DNA of 64,000 nucleotides from Doryteuthis pealeii. Lineage: Eukaryota > Mollusca > Cephalopoda > Myopsida > Loliginidae. The translations under genes and the position numbers were made by a program. The notes beneath the pieces were generated by a model. That model saw only the letters and a list, made by a program, of their open reading frames with translations, did not search any database and was not told the DNA's origin. The DNA is taken from NCBI GenBank assembly GCA_023376005.1, contig CM042179.1, positions 18,493,423-18,557,422 on the forward strand, written 5' to 3'. Of this stretch, positions 11,674-22,323 are shown piece by piece (the stretch's first letter is position 1; each line of letters begins with the position of its first letter).

Positions 11674-11794
11674 TTGATTTGTGTACCTGTATATTCTTCT
11701 TCATAGTCTGTACACAGCTATTCTTACAGGAGATTCTCCTGTAGGAATAGCTATGTACAGACTATGAAGAAGAATATACAGGTACACAAATCAA
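11674..11794. repeat. Near-perfect hairpin with 59-base arms
   Basis: The two arms (11674-11732 and 11736-11794) are inverted copies with at most a few mismatches, separated by three bases. It lies between the deleted Gypsy element and the Penelope-like fragment. It has no flanking target duplication that I can see. It could be a short fold-back insertion, a repair product, or a read artefact. Confidence 0.85.
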
Positions 11795-11884
11795 GTAAGT
11801 TCTACTTTTTTTCAACAAAATATATATAAGTATTGATCATAGACAGCAAAGTATCTGTCATTTAGGAAAATGATACAACCCAAC

Positions 11885-12435
11885 AGACATACATTGACTT
11901 TTATCTATCATTGTGGACAACACCTACTTCACATTCCATGGATGAACATATAAACAAATCAAAGGCCTACCAATGGGATCCAGCCTGTAAGGTTTACTGG
12001 CTATCATATACATGAACCAGCTTGAGTGCTGAGCGCTTAATAACTTCTGCTCTTGCGCCTTCTTCACCAGATATCTCGATGATGTACTCATCTTCACATC
12101 TTCCTGTGAAGGAACCAACAAAATTACAACAACATTCAACAACATGGATGAAAACATAAGTTTTAGCATTGAACACCCTGACAATACAGGATCCTTGTCA
12201 CTGCTTGACTTTTCGAATTAAGATACTTGAAAAAGGCCAAATCCACACCAAATATTACAAAAAGTCAACCAGTAGAGACTTGTTCATCCACCACAAATCA
12301 ATCCTCCCTCTTAGTGCAAAAAAATGGATATATAAAGAACGAACTGACCCGTACCTAGACCAAATGCAGCAAGGAAGAGAACCAGATCACATATACCACA
12401 CACTTCATGGTCATTCTGAAGGCCAATACTGATTG
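11885..12435 (+). pseudogene. Penelope-like element reverse transcriptase remnant
   Basis: With frame changes the plus strand shows KGLPMGS near 11962, LLAIIYMNQLE near 11992, RYLDDVLIFTS near 12067 (the catalytic YxDD block), SIEHPDNTGSLSLLDF near 12165-12215, and a YKKSTSRDLFIHHKSILPLS block near 12260-12315. This order and the GSLSLLDF motif are typical of Penelope-like RTs rather than LTR or LINE RTs. Stops, such as the one just after the LPMGS motif, show it is dead. A GIY-YIG nuclease remnant follows, supporting the assignment. Confidence 0.72.
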
Positions 12436-12798
12436 CCCCACATCAGCAATTAAAGGCCCAAGATACCACACACCATTTAAAACCTGCTTCCTGAGATTAC
12501 CACATCATAACTGCAGGGCCATTTGGAGGAAAGGACTGGACATACAACTAGTCCACTATGGCCCTGTTGTAACCTAACAAAGGTTACTAAATGAGGAATA
12601 ACCAAACAGAGGTTGGAAATGATATGGAATCTTTGTAATGATAACTAAATATAATACTTGCCAGCACCGTCAAGAAAGGTAGACTTCTGCTAGTGGTATC
12701 AGACTACTCAGTCAGTATAATACTTCCGTAATTATGAAGATTGGGACATACCCATTAATGTCCATAGTTAGGATATATAACTTTGGAAATAGCTATCT

Positions 12799-13014
12799 AT
12801 GAATCACAGTAGGGACAGCACTAACAGCACACAAGTGAACTGGCCTATCCCTAACACAGGTATGTGCCATGAAGTGTATATGGTATACCCAACACAATGC
12901 GACAAATGCAACCAGTTTTATATAGGTAGCACTACCAGACTGCTACACATTAGGATCAAGGGACACCTACACACACAGGCATCTTCCTTCCACAAACACC
13001 TATTGAAATATTGA
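12799..13014 (+). pseudogene. GIY-YIG endonuclease domain of a Penelope-like element
   Basis: A 71-codon open frame contains VYMVYPTQCDKCNQFYIG followed by TTRLLHIRIKGHL, near 12868-12972. The VY..., YIG, conserved Arg and RIxxHL pattern with a preceding Cys pair is that of the GIY-YIG nuclease found downstream of RT in Penelope-like elements. The Glu that completes the nuclease centre should lie further downstream and is not seen, because the frame stops. The RT-to-nuclease spacer of about 400 bases (12436-12800) carries no recognisable coding. Confidence 0.72.
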
Positions 13015-13113
13015 CAATTTGTTTAAATAATTGTAGAGTGGTTTGTTGTGTATTTTGGTGGGTAGGGTAATGGGTCTCTGAGTAGAGGAGGTTGTGGTGG
13101 GGTTATATATGGG

Positions 13114-13117
<4 letters not shown>

Positions 13118-13154
<37 letters not shown>
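13118..13154. repeat. (TA)n microsatellite
   Basis: About 18 TA units. Tyr-Ile open frames across it are artefacts of the repeat. Confidence 0.95.
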
Positions 13155-13156
<2 letters not shown>

Positions 13157-13917
13157 CCAAATGGATGAGATACCTGACTTCTTTGATTAGGTCAATTAGG
13201 GTGATTATTCTGTTACCTATTATAAATATTCCATTTAGCATAGAGATATCCTTTTTTCTATTATAGAATGGTTTTATTGATGCTCCTATATATTTTTTTT
13301 CCATCCATCCATGACTAGGAGTTTTAGTGACTCATTAATGCTATTTTTTCACAGTAAATGTTGAGTTTCTTGTCAGTCATTTTCCTGATGTCTACATCAA
13401 GACTTTCATATCTTTCAGTGGAGATTTCCATTCATTTAAGTATGCATGGGATAATGTGTCAGGGACTTTTGCATCTTTCCCTTGGATGTAATTGAGACTT
13501 GTTAGTTTGTTTTACACATAATAATTTAGGGAAACATGTGTTAAAAAATTACAGAACTGAAGAGCTTTATACATGACTATGAATTTTTATTACCCTTACT
13601 TAAAAGTAAATATTAACCCCCTATGCATCAGTTGACAGAACTTTGAGCATCCAAAATGACAGCCTTTATGAAGTATTTATTTTATGTGACAAGAGAGAAT
13701 ATCTTGCAAATCTCATATTTGGAAATACAAGTAATTTACAAAGTCAACGTCTGAGTTGTATTTTAGTTTCTGGTTAAAGAATTAGACAGAATGGAAGATT
13801 TGGATGATTTGGCAATTTTGATTTTGGTTTCAATTTATTTTTTTTCTCTTGATAACATAGAAACAATTAATTCTTTTGTGCAATGCTAGGTACAAGCAAG
13901 AATATGCGCCATCTTTT
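13155..13917. other. Intron sequence, nothing recognised
   Basis: AT-rich, no coding signal seen on either strand. Confidence 0.4.
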
Positions 13918-14150
13918 AATGTAATGAAAACTATAAATTAGAAAGACTATCAAAATTAAATAAGAACACATAAAAAGATTACACTTATCTTAATTATATT
14001 CTAATTGGTTTCTATATAAAATCATTCATAAAATTGGTTTTAATACGTTGGAGAATAAAAAAAATAATATTGGAGATCAATAACACCAAATAATTATTTA
14101 TAATTTTGTTAAAACGAGTATGCAAATTAACCATACCATATATTATTAGA
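13918..14150. repeat. Dispersed repeat shared with 50318-50520 and 60640-60800
   Basis: The blocks AAAAAGATTACACTTAT, TTTCTATATAAAA, TTGGAGAATAAAA and CACCAA(A/G)TAATTATTTAT occur in the same order at 50318-50520 and inverted at 60640-60800. It is probably a non-coding mobile repeat, with copies about 80% alike by eye. Class unknown. Confidence 0.65.
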
Positions 14151-15722
14151 CTGTAAAGAGTGACCAGGTCTTTTAAGAGGGAACATGTCTCCATTCCAAT
14201 GGAAAGAAGAATTACCTTTCTTTTTTTCATTTACTTTAAAATGATTTTAAAACCTCTTTACATAAATGTTCCAATCTCTTCCAACAGGAAAAAAATTCAT
14301 CAATGCAGCCAAACATTTAGAAATGTACATGCAAATGTAGGTGTAACGTTTTTGACAAATCTCAAAATTTAAGTTAAAAAAGAAAATTTAGTAAAAGTCT
14401 GAATAAAAATTGATAACTGAGATGAAATATCATTTCATCCTCATCACTATTTATTATTTATCAAAGTTTTGTTTATTCATTGTTGTTTTCAGTTCATTGT
14501 TTTTAATTCAATGGCTTAAGTCAGAAGGACCCAGTGTCACCTAGTTAATTAACTTATATATTTTCATATATTACATCATTTGTACATAATATTAAATTAA
14601 ACATGTAAAATGAGTAAGCATCAGCTGATATAAGCACAAATGTTAAATTTTGTTTTAAAAGGAGTACTACTCTTTCTAAAATTATTACTTAAATATTTGA
14701 AGTATTTATTTTCTATCAAAAATGTATGCAGCTTTACATATTAAAAAGAAAGCAGTATTTATTAAAAATATGGTTGTCATGACCTGCCCTGATGCTTGAT
14801 GAGGCACAACCTAAATCCTCACCATGCATGCTGGAGCTTAGGGTTGCAGTGTTCACTTTTTAAAAATTTGATCCCTCACAGAGATTTTCTGCTAAGCATC
14901 GAACAAGTCCACAGCATTGGAGCTACATGCTCCTTTGCAAAATGGCTCAGGTACCCATCTACTTTAAATGATCTGGCCTTTCTACTGATTTGCCAATGTC
15001 TTCTGCTGACCACAATCCGGCCAGCGACGATCGTGCATTTAGCTGTAGTTTAAAAGGTTACGGCAACAACTTAGCAAACTGTCCTTTTCAGGACAAAACA
15101 TAAAGTCTACTCTTTACGACTACAGATTTTATTTCAGTCCAGAGATTTTCTACCCTGACAAGATGTCACTATCAATTTTGTCCAGCCACTTCTTGTCGGC
15201 TTGTTTCAGTATATTTCCAGCCTCCAGAAGACCCATCCAAGGACACCAACCAGCCTCACCTTCCTGGCCTACAATTCTGATGACCTAGCCACAGAAGACA
15301 TTGACAACTCAATTCTGTATCCTGTTTTGTTCTTCCAGTTTATGCGCAAATAAAACTGTTTGTTTTGTTGTACCTAAATTTTGTGTCCTCTTTACGCAGT
15401 TTGTGTCACTTAAATTTTTCCTTTTAAATATTCCCAGGGTAGGCATCCCTTTTGATAGCTCCATGACACATCTTAGCAGAAAATATTTTGTTCATTATGA
15501 ATCTTCACTGAATGTGGAGATATTTGTAAATATTGCAATATATAATATATTACAATAAATATGAAATTAATTAATAGAAAAATATTTAAAACTTGCATTG
15601 TGTTGTAAGTATAAACCTAGAAAATTCAATAGTAAATAAAAACTTTCAATTCTTATTTCATGTGGTCATTTTCTTGATTAATTTATTTAATGTTAATTCC
15701 TTATTTTATTTATTTTATTTAG
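14151..15722. other. Intron sequence, nothing firmly recognised
   Basis: AT-rich with no convincing gene. 14800-15300 is locally more GC-rich and looks like an unclassified repeat, but I cannot name it. Confidence 0.4.
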
Positions 15723-15813
15723 ATTTTAGTCAATCAAAAGAAATTTGGAAACCTGAAGAAATCATTGAAGGATCAGAATTTGATTCACTTTCAGATCCAC
15801 GTCCACAACCAGA
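15723..15813 (+). CDS. DNAAF6: DNAAF6 (PIH1D3) exon with the IW-EEI-EG motif
   Basis: Acceptor TTTATTTAG ends at 15722 (an alternative AG ends at 15729), and donor AGA|GTAAGT follows 15813. The frame reads SQSKEIWKPEEIIEGSEF then DSLSDPRPQPE, aligning with the conserved segment of vertebrate DNAAF6 that has the pattern D-I-W-x-x-E-E-I-P-E-G-x-E-Y. The exon ends two bases into a Glu codon that is completed by the first base of the next exon. Its start is in phase 1 or 2, depending on which acceptor is used, whereas the upstream exon ends in phase 0. Confidence 0.85.
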
Positions 15814-16683
15814 GTAAGTTATGAATTATTATTTTCAAATTCTTAATCTATCATTTGTAACTTATTGTCTAAAAAAAAGAAGCAAATTCATATCTTGACA
15901 TCCTTCAGATTGTTATACAATTTGAAATTTGAAGGTTTTAAAATTTGTTTTATATATAGTTATTTAGGTAATTAGTAAAATTGACCAAATTCTATTTCTG
16001 TTTTACATTTTTTTCTAATTACTTATTTTTCTTTTACTCATTTTGTTTTATAATAACTAATTGTAATCTTATAAATTGTGATTTTAGGCATTTTTTTAAC
16101 TACACTACAAGATATCAATTTACAACACAAGAAAAATGAAAGAACTGTTTGAAAAAACTAAAGTAGATGCTATAATATCCTTTAAAAAAAAAAAATTTAA
16201 AGATCTGATAAATAAAAAATATAAACAATACCAAAATGATATACCTGAAAATTACTGAATGAAATGAACTGCACAGAAATGTACACTATGAAGAAGTAGA
16301 TATTATTGAAAGATTGACTTGATGAACTTGTAAATGATGGGAACCTACTGACATTGATTTTTTAATGCAAGCCTGCAGTTTATCAGCACATGTGTACCTT
16401 GGCTATATATTAAGCAAGAATAGATTTCAGTAGCAAGGTATTCCAGCTGCAAACTACTGTTTCAGCTCCCATCTAAGCATACCTAATAAATGCCTTGATA
16501 AAACTGGCAGAGTTACTAAGTATCCAATTAGTTACCTGTTTTCCTTCATATGCATGCATTGTAGATTATTTACTTTTCATATTTGACCATTACAAAGAAA
16601 ATAAAAAAAATTGTAACCAACACATGTTGCGTAAAGATTTTCACCCTTAAGTAGAAATAACTTATTTCCTTCTCACAGATTTA
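15814..16683. other. Intron sequence, nothing firmly recognised
   Basis: 16130-16500 has a slightly protein-like composition on the plus strand, but no frame stays open and I recognise no family. Confidence 0.4.
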
Positions 16684-16965
16684 GGAGGCACTTGTGGTGT
16701 AATGGTTGTTGTAGAAAATGGACATGGTGACACAAGTTCAAGTCCTGGGCGTGGCTGTTTGCATTTCATATAGTGCTAATACCCTTGGGAACAGCATGCA
16801 TTTAACTATTCTCCTCCCAGCTATGGGTAAAATAGTAGAACAGACTGAGTTCTTTAGCTTTGGTTAGTTAACCTGTCTAGAAGAATGAAAACTCTGAATT
16901 CAAACCTGTTAAAACCCCACTTAAGAAATTGACCTTGTGTCATATCTTGCCTAAGCTGGAGGGTT
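16684..16965 (+). repeat. tRNA-derived SINE, best copy
   Basis: The A box TGGTGTAATGG (16695-16705) and B box AGTTCAAGTCC (16735-16745) are spaced as in a tRNA-type pol III promoter. A body of about 200 bases follows. The head does not fold into a complete tRNA (no acceptor-stem pairing), so it is a SINE rather than a tRNA gene. Body landmarks (CCTTGGGAA, CTCCCAGCTATGGGTAA, AACTCTGAATTCAAACCTG) recur at 4640-4830, 18760-18885 and around the Copia insertion. Confidence 0.75.
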
Positions 16966-17343
16966 GGATAAATACATACAGTTTTATTTTGTCTTAATTT
17001 CTTTTTACACATGTTTATATAAAACCTCAAGTCAACCAAAACATAAGCAAGGAAAACACTTAAATGTCAGTTTTACTTTTTTTCTCCTATTTTTTATAAT
17101 ATCCTTTATCTATATTTTTTTATTGCTCTGTTTTTCTTATTCCTACTTTGAAAATTTTCTCTTTTTTTTATTTATTTACTTTTTTCTGTTATATGTTATA
17201 TTTTTTCTATGGACCTATAAATATTTTCACTCTTGTTTACATATGATAAACTACAGTATTCTTAATCTTCTTTCTAATGTAATTAAAAAAAAGTATAAGT
17301 TAAATTTTTTAATGTGTAAAATATTTTGTTTATTTTTTTTTAG

Positions 17344-17440
17344 ATATGAGATATTTTATAAGCAATCAGTAACCACAGAAAATATCTTTTTACAAATGGG
17401 AAATAAAAATCCAAGCACAAGTAGCTGTGAGAATATGGTG
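17344..17440 (+). CDS. DNAAF6: DNAAF6 (PIH1D3) exon encoding the YEIFYKQ block
   Basis: Acceptor (T-run then AG) ends at 17343 and donor GTG|GTGAGT follows 17440. The first base completes Glu from the previous exon. Then 32 codons read YEIFYKQSVTTENIFLQMG and end CENMV. Vertebrate DNAAF6 has the matching Y-E-I-x-F/Y-x-Q-x-V-x-T-E-x-I-F-L stretch at the start of its C-terminal PIH1-type CS-like domain. The exon ends in phase 0. The open frame extends upstream through T-rich intron sequence, which should not be taken as coding. Confidence 0.9.
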
Positions 17441-18759
17441 GTGAGTATATAAATATTTTTTGAATCTATTGTTCTGAAAACAGACATAAGTAAACAAAAA
17501 AGTAAATGAATTTGTAAAATAATTTTTAATCTGTAATATAGGAAAATATTTGGTTACCTATAATGATAATGTTTTTATTACAAATAATCAAAAAGAAAAT
17601 TTTTCTGTCAAGAAATGCTGATGACATGAAACTTTATATTTGTATTGTTTGAGGAAGAACAGTAATGTTCTTTAAGGAAATATTCTTATTGAAATGTTGT
17701 TATTAAGTATATTAGTTGCTAACATGTTAGAGTGATATGAGTTTGTTGTTGGGTATGTTATCACAATGACTCATCTAGTGTGTGTAGGTTGGTATGTTAA
17801 GTCAAAGTTTATATAAAAGTTCAAACATATCAAGGTACATATTGAGTAAGAGTTGGTGAACTTGGATATAACAGATTGTAGATTAAATAATCCTGCAATC
17901 TTGGGTTACCCCTAAGGGTCAACAGTCTCCGTTGGGTTAGAATTTTGTTTTTTTTGTCATTTGAAAGTATCCCAGGGTCAGTTTAGTGCAGTGAATAATG
18001 ATTAGTTTAAAAATATTTTTTTCTACATTCTGGTCAGAGTAGAAGTATTTATTTTCCTCCATATGAGCAGATATGACATAAGATCAGGTTTAATGTAAGG
18101 CCCACATGTACATGTAAATGTAAAAGGTACCCCCCCCCATTTCTACCAGGTTTTGTCATAGGACACTATGTTAGTGCAATAAGAATTGATTCCCATGGAA
18201 GAAGTACACTTCATTTATGTTGTCTTGTTTTGGGGCAACACATAACTGTTCTTAGCCAAATAATTCATTTGAATCTACTCTTTAGTAAAAGTAAGAAAGC
18301 ATTATTTATAGCTGAGAATTGGTCTAAAGTGATAGAGAATCCACTTATTATATTTCATAACAAAAAGTGATAGTGGTAATAGAGGTTTATTCTAAGATTT
18401 CACCTTATTAAAATCAAGTTAATAATGGCAATAATACAAATCTGATGTTATATTCATTATTTATAGATATCAAATTAATTCAATATATTTTTTGTTTTTA
18501 CTTTATTTTTAGATGATGCTCTATCAGTTATTATTAATAATTTTGACTAGTATTATCTTTCATCCTGCTAATTCTAGTTGCTTTTTATCATAACTTAACA
18601 TTGTCATAGAACTGATGATCTGAATGAATTGTGATAAAAAGCAATTAAAATTAAGAAGAAGAAGTTATTGTATATTGCAAAATATTTAATTAGAGACATT
18701 GGCATTGAGTGTCTTAATTCTATGTAGAATTAAGTTCATAAATTCCCAACACTAATGGA
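17441..18759. other. Intron sequence
   Basis: AT-rich. A C run is at 18131-18138. 18577-18650 has a short inverted AAAAAGCAA / TTGCTTTTT pair. No gene seen. Confidence 0.4.
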
Positions 18760-18890
18760 AAATTGGGAAAGATATGGGTAAATAGAAGGGCAGTCTGCAC
18801 ACTTTAACTTTGGTAAGGCAACTGGTCTAGGAGAAGAAAAAACTCTGAATCCAAGTCTAAGAGGCTCACTTCTTGTTTGTCAAAGCTACT
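18760..18890 (+). repeat. SINE body fragment, tRNA-derived family
   Basis: Matches the 3' half of the SINE at 16684-16965: ATATGGGTAAATAG, then GCAGTCTG, then GGTCTAGGAGAAGAAAAAACT followed by CTGAATCCAAG. It has no pol III boxes, so it is 5'-truncated. Confidence 0.55.
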
Positions 18891-19375
18891 TTGAGAGCTC
18901 CTCCTCCTTCTACTCTTCCTCCTCTAAAAATGCCTTGTTGTTTGGACTTTTGTGATACCATCTATACCTTTGTAGTTGATTTGTTATTGCAAATAGTATG
19001 TAAAATCAGGTTTTCCCCAGGTAGGGACTTGTGTCTGAATCTAACCAGGAGTTTATTCTTGTTTCTGATGCACAAGATTTTCCTCTCTGTCATAGAATTA
19101 ATGGCACAAGTGAGTTGCAATAAAAAGTAAATAGAATCCGGTAGACAAAGGATAATATTAATCTAAATTATTAATAATAATTTAATAATAATTTTTTGGA
19201 CACTTTAAAGATGTCTAAACTTTTAACATAAGAATATATCAATTATTTTTGTTAGACTTTAATAATAAAATTCAATGTTGTTTCTTTTAGATTTTATATT
19301 GTAACAACTTAAAAAAATCAAAATATTAATTTTCCTTTGAAGAATTTAATAAATTATCTATTTGAATATTTTCAG

Positions 19376-19461
19376 ATTAAAATTAAGCTTCCTAATACTG
19401 AGATGAAAAATATTACTCTGGATATCAAATCAGTATTTCTAGATGTACGGACACCAAAATA
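19376..19461 (+). CDS. DNAAF6: DNAAF6 (PIH1D3) exon encoding the IKIKLPNT block
   Basis: Acceptor TATTTTCAG ends at 19375 and donor TA|GTAAGT follows 19461. It starts in phase 0 and reads IKIKLPNTEMKNITLDIKSV then FLDVRTPK, plus two bases of a Tyr codon. This matches the conserved KIKLPNT-x-x-x-x-I-x-x-D-I-x-x-x-x-L-D-L/V-R-T-P core strand region of the DNAAF6 CS-like domain, used in chaperone and client contacts in this family. Phases with both neighbours are consistent. Confidence 0.93.
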
Positions 19462-20048
19462 GTAAGTATTTTCTGTAAAGAAAGTTTTCCTTGCTCTGTT
19501 TTCATTATTGTCATAGCTGATAATCTTGGACAAAAATTATATTTATATTTTTCCTGGAATCTGAGATTCAGTTGTCCAAGGTACAACTCCAAAGTTCCTG
19601 TAGAAGATATGTCTTTACAGTTGAGAACACATGATCAGAATGAAGATGATAATTAGGATAAGAAAGACAACAAACACGGGATTTCAATGAGAAGAGTTTA
19701 ATAATCAAAAGAAGAACAAAACAAACCAATTTTCGTTATACAATGTGTGATAACATGTGCGATACCCTGCCATCATCAGCTGCTAACTAGTAGTAATAAT
19801 ACAGTTTTGGTAGCTAAGGCAGGACTGCCACTTCCTAGTGCTACCAAGCAGCTTTCGCCACCAGACAGGGTATTAAAAAAAAATAGATGAAATAATGCAG
19901 AGAAGAAATTATAAGATCCGTTCATCGGAAATGTTTTGTTATCAGTACAGTTTGTTATTTAAAAAGCGTTTGTTTTCGGCCGTTGACTTGATTACGTGAT
20001 TGCAGATATTACATAACAACACGGGAATGATGATTCCGCGCGCACGTA
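19462..20048. other. Intron with a Gypsy leader-like fragment and the 3' flank of a non-LTR element
   Basis: 19632-19735 (CAGAATGAAGAT, GACAACAAACAC, TTTAATAATCAA, AACAAAACAAACCAA) matches 23818-23905, the segment between the integrase and the 5' LTR of the Gmr1-like element, so it is probably a fragment of the same family. 19740-20048 is likely the 3' untranslated part of the minus-strand non-LTR element that follows. Confidence 0.5.
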
Positions 20049-21378
20049 TCATTTGTGCTGAAGACTTTTAACCCTTGACCAGATCCAGCTAGATGTATTT
20101 TGCACCATAGTTTGAAGATGATGTGAGACAATTTTCAAACAGCGGCCAGTAATTCCTATTTTTGAAAGAAACGAAATGACTGAGTGTCCTAGAAATCCAC
20201 GACACCCAACCTCAATAGGAATAATATGGCATGTCCAACCCTTTTCCATGCAGTCGGCATGCAGTGACTCGTACTGGTTCTTTTTTGCTTGTGTGCTTCC
20301 TCCTGGTTTTCTTCCCACGGTACAGTTAATTCGACGAGGAGGACACTCTTTTTTGTGTCAGACCACGCTACAATGTCTGGGCGCTTATTCGTTTGAAGTA
20401 TGTGAACTGGAAATTTTAGGGATGTATTGAGATCCACTGAAACCTTCCAGTCACCAGCTCCATTCAGCAGTTTCATGTTTGGAGTTTTTTGTTTCTTCAC
20501 GAGGCATTCACCTTCCTTGTGAAACTGAATTTTGGATTCCCAGGCTCTGACAGGCTGTTGGTTTGCTGCTTCACATTGTTTTCTTATCAACTCCGTGACC
20601 ACCTCCAAAACCTTGTTGTGTCGCCACATGTACATCTGGAGCGATTGTAGACATGTGGATAGCACATGACGCAAGGTACCTTGTTCCTGTTTGCATGAAA
20701 AGCACAGGTCCGAAACAGTATATCGCCATAATTTCAAATTGGTCGCATTTGGTAGGAGATCATATGTGGATCGAAGGAGGAATGATATCTCCAGTGGCTC
20801 CATCAAAATTAGAGTTTTGCACGATAACTTGATTGGTTCGATATCATTCCATTTTGTCCACGCACATTGTTTAGACTGAGTAACAGCAGTGGCTATTCTC
20901 TGCTCCTCCTCAAACATCCTGACTTCTTCGATCACCATGTCTCTTTCCATTTTGGGCCCTCTTTGGAAAATACTTTGATGCTCATACTGCACAACCCAGC
21001 TCGATTGGTTTGTGTGACGCCTATAATATCTTTGATTCGTAGGCTACATTCTGCCTCCTGGGCGGTTTTAACGGCTGACCACTTCGTACCTGACTTTATT
21101 TCTGGATGCGCCTTCCGAATTACCTTGTCGACTGAGTCCTTCATCATCATATGAAGGCGCACTTTCCCAACCTTGAACTCTTCTACCAGTGAAGATATTG
21201 GGAGCTGTAGGTTTCCAGTATTAGTATATAACCCTACTTTCGAAAAACAAGGAGGAACTCCGAGCAACTTACGCAGGTATGTGTTGCTATATTGTTGGAT
21301 TCGCTCAATGCGAGATAGTGCAATCTCATACATCTGTAAGGGCCATAAAAGACGGGGTTGGTAATACCATGCCTTCAA
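20049..21378 (-). pseudogene. C-terminal part of a non-LTR retrotransposon with a restriction-like endonuclease
   Basis: Three overlapping minus-strand segments (21378-20932, 20992-20189, 20318-20049) read as one protein with two frameshifts. In order it shows an RT thumb region (WPLQMYEIALSRIERIQQY, near 21340-21290), then a zinc knuckle CFSCKQEQGTLRHVLSTC (20708-20650). A PD-(D/E)XK nuclease core follows: KRPDIVAW (20390-20366) and ELTVPWEE (20335-20315), with IPIEVGCRGF near 20220-20195. This architecture belongs to the R2/NeSL/HERO group of early-branching LINEs, whose endonuclease cuts a specific site. The 5' end is cut off abruptly at the LTR of the Gmr1-like element at 21389, so RT catalytic domains are missing here. 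Confidence 0.82.
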
Positions 21379-21388
21379 CTTTCCAGGT

Positions 21389-21708
21389 TATAGAGAGAGC
21401 GAAGTTCCTTTTTGTTTTTTTTGTTTGTATGAAGTGAGAGCAATATTTCTGTATGAAATCAATGAAGAAGAAGATATACTTATCTGTTCAGTGGTGGATG
21501 TATCAGTGGTTTTATATTGTCCTTTTTTTTATCGTAGTGTCCCTTCCGAAGCGCAAACACCAGCTTGACTAGTACGTCAGGATGCTTAATTTCTTTTTTA
21601 TATTTTTCAAAAAGAGCGTTTTTCAACTAGATCAAGCTGCCGTGGCACACGCGTGCAATTAATTCTTAAGCTGCTGCTGCTTTTTCACTTAACTAAAGAC
21701 TCTCTCCC
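21389..21708 (-). repeat. 3' LTR of the Gmr1-like element
   Basis: Direct-repeat partner of 23916-24209, about 26 bases longer and diverged mainly in its middle. Confidence 0.78.
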
Positions 21709-21831
21709 TATAGGCAAAAGAAAAAAAAAAGAAGAAATTTCCAATTTTTTCTTTTTTTTTAATCACTCCTGGGTTACTCCATCTTTGCCCAAAGAAAAGA
21801 AAGATCTACACTCTTGTTAGTGCATCAGCTG

Positions 21832-22323
21832 TTAGATTGTCTCTACCAGCCACATGCTTAATGTCAAAGTCGAACTCCAAGCCAGTAGTTGCCGATTCTT
21901 ATTTTTTATCTGGTGTATAAAAACTAGAGGATTATGGTCAGTGTACACCCTGGTTGATTTTGCTGAGGCAGATATATATATTTTGAACTGCTTCAGGCTA
22001 TCTATTAATGCTAATGCTTCCTTTTCTACAATCAAATATGATCTCTGATGGATATTGAATTTTCTTGAATGGTAACTGACTGGGTGTAACATGCCTTGTT
22101 GATCTTCCTATAATAGAACTGATCCTATTCCCATATTGCTAGTGTCCACTGCCAAGGAGAAAGGTTTACTGAAATCCAGGACTTGTAATACTGGCCCCTC
22201 GTTCAACATTTCCTTAATTTCTTCCAGTGCTCTCTGACATTCTGATGACCACTTGAATTTGCCATACCCAGAAATCTCTTGACTTCCTTCACGTTCCTTG
22301 GGGTTGGATAATCTGAGATACAC
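21832..22323 (-). pseudogene. RNase H region of the Gmr1-like element
   Basis: Two minus-strand frames carry the RT-RNase H junction. The 22323-22108 segment has FKWSSECQRALEEIKEML and LDFSKPFSLAVDTSNMGIGS (the first catalytic Asp in AVDTS). The 22092-21832 segment has PVSYHSRKFNIHQRSYLIVE, a KEALALI run with the catalytic Glu, and VYTDHNPLVF with the next catalytic Asp. A break near 22100 separates them. Order and motifs match Ty3/Gypsy RNase H, placed C-terminal to RT as usual. Confidence 0.85.

Noticed and set aside
15593..15817. Extending the DNAAF6 exon upstream through the open frame
   Set aside because: A clear polypyrimidine tract and AG at 15722 show the upstream part is intron.
16684..16760. 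A tRNA gene
   Set aside because: A and B boxes are present but there is no acceptor stem and a long SINE body follows.
16964..17452. A 162-codon Phe/Leu-rich open frame
   Set aside because: T-rich intron sequence read through into the real exon at 17344-17440. No start or domain supports it.
20176..21154. Plus-strand open frames opposite the LINE fragment
   Set aside because: They are antisense shadows of the endonuclease-bearing LINE protein, without family features.
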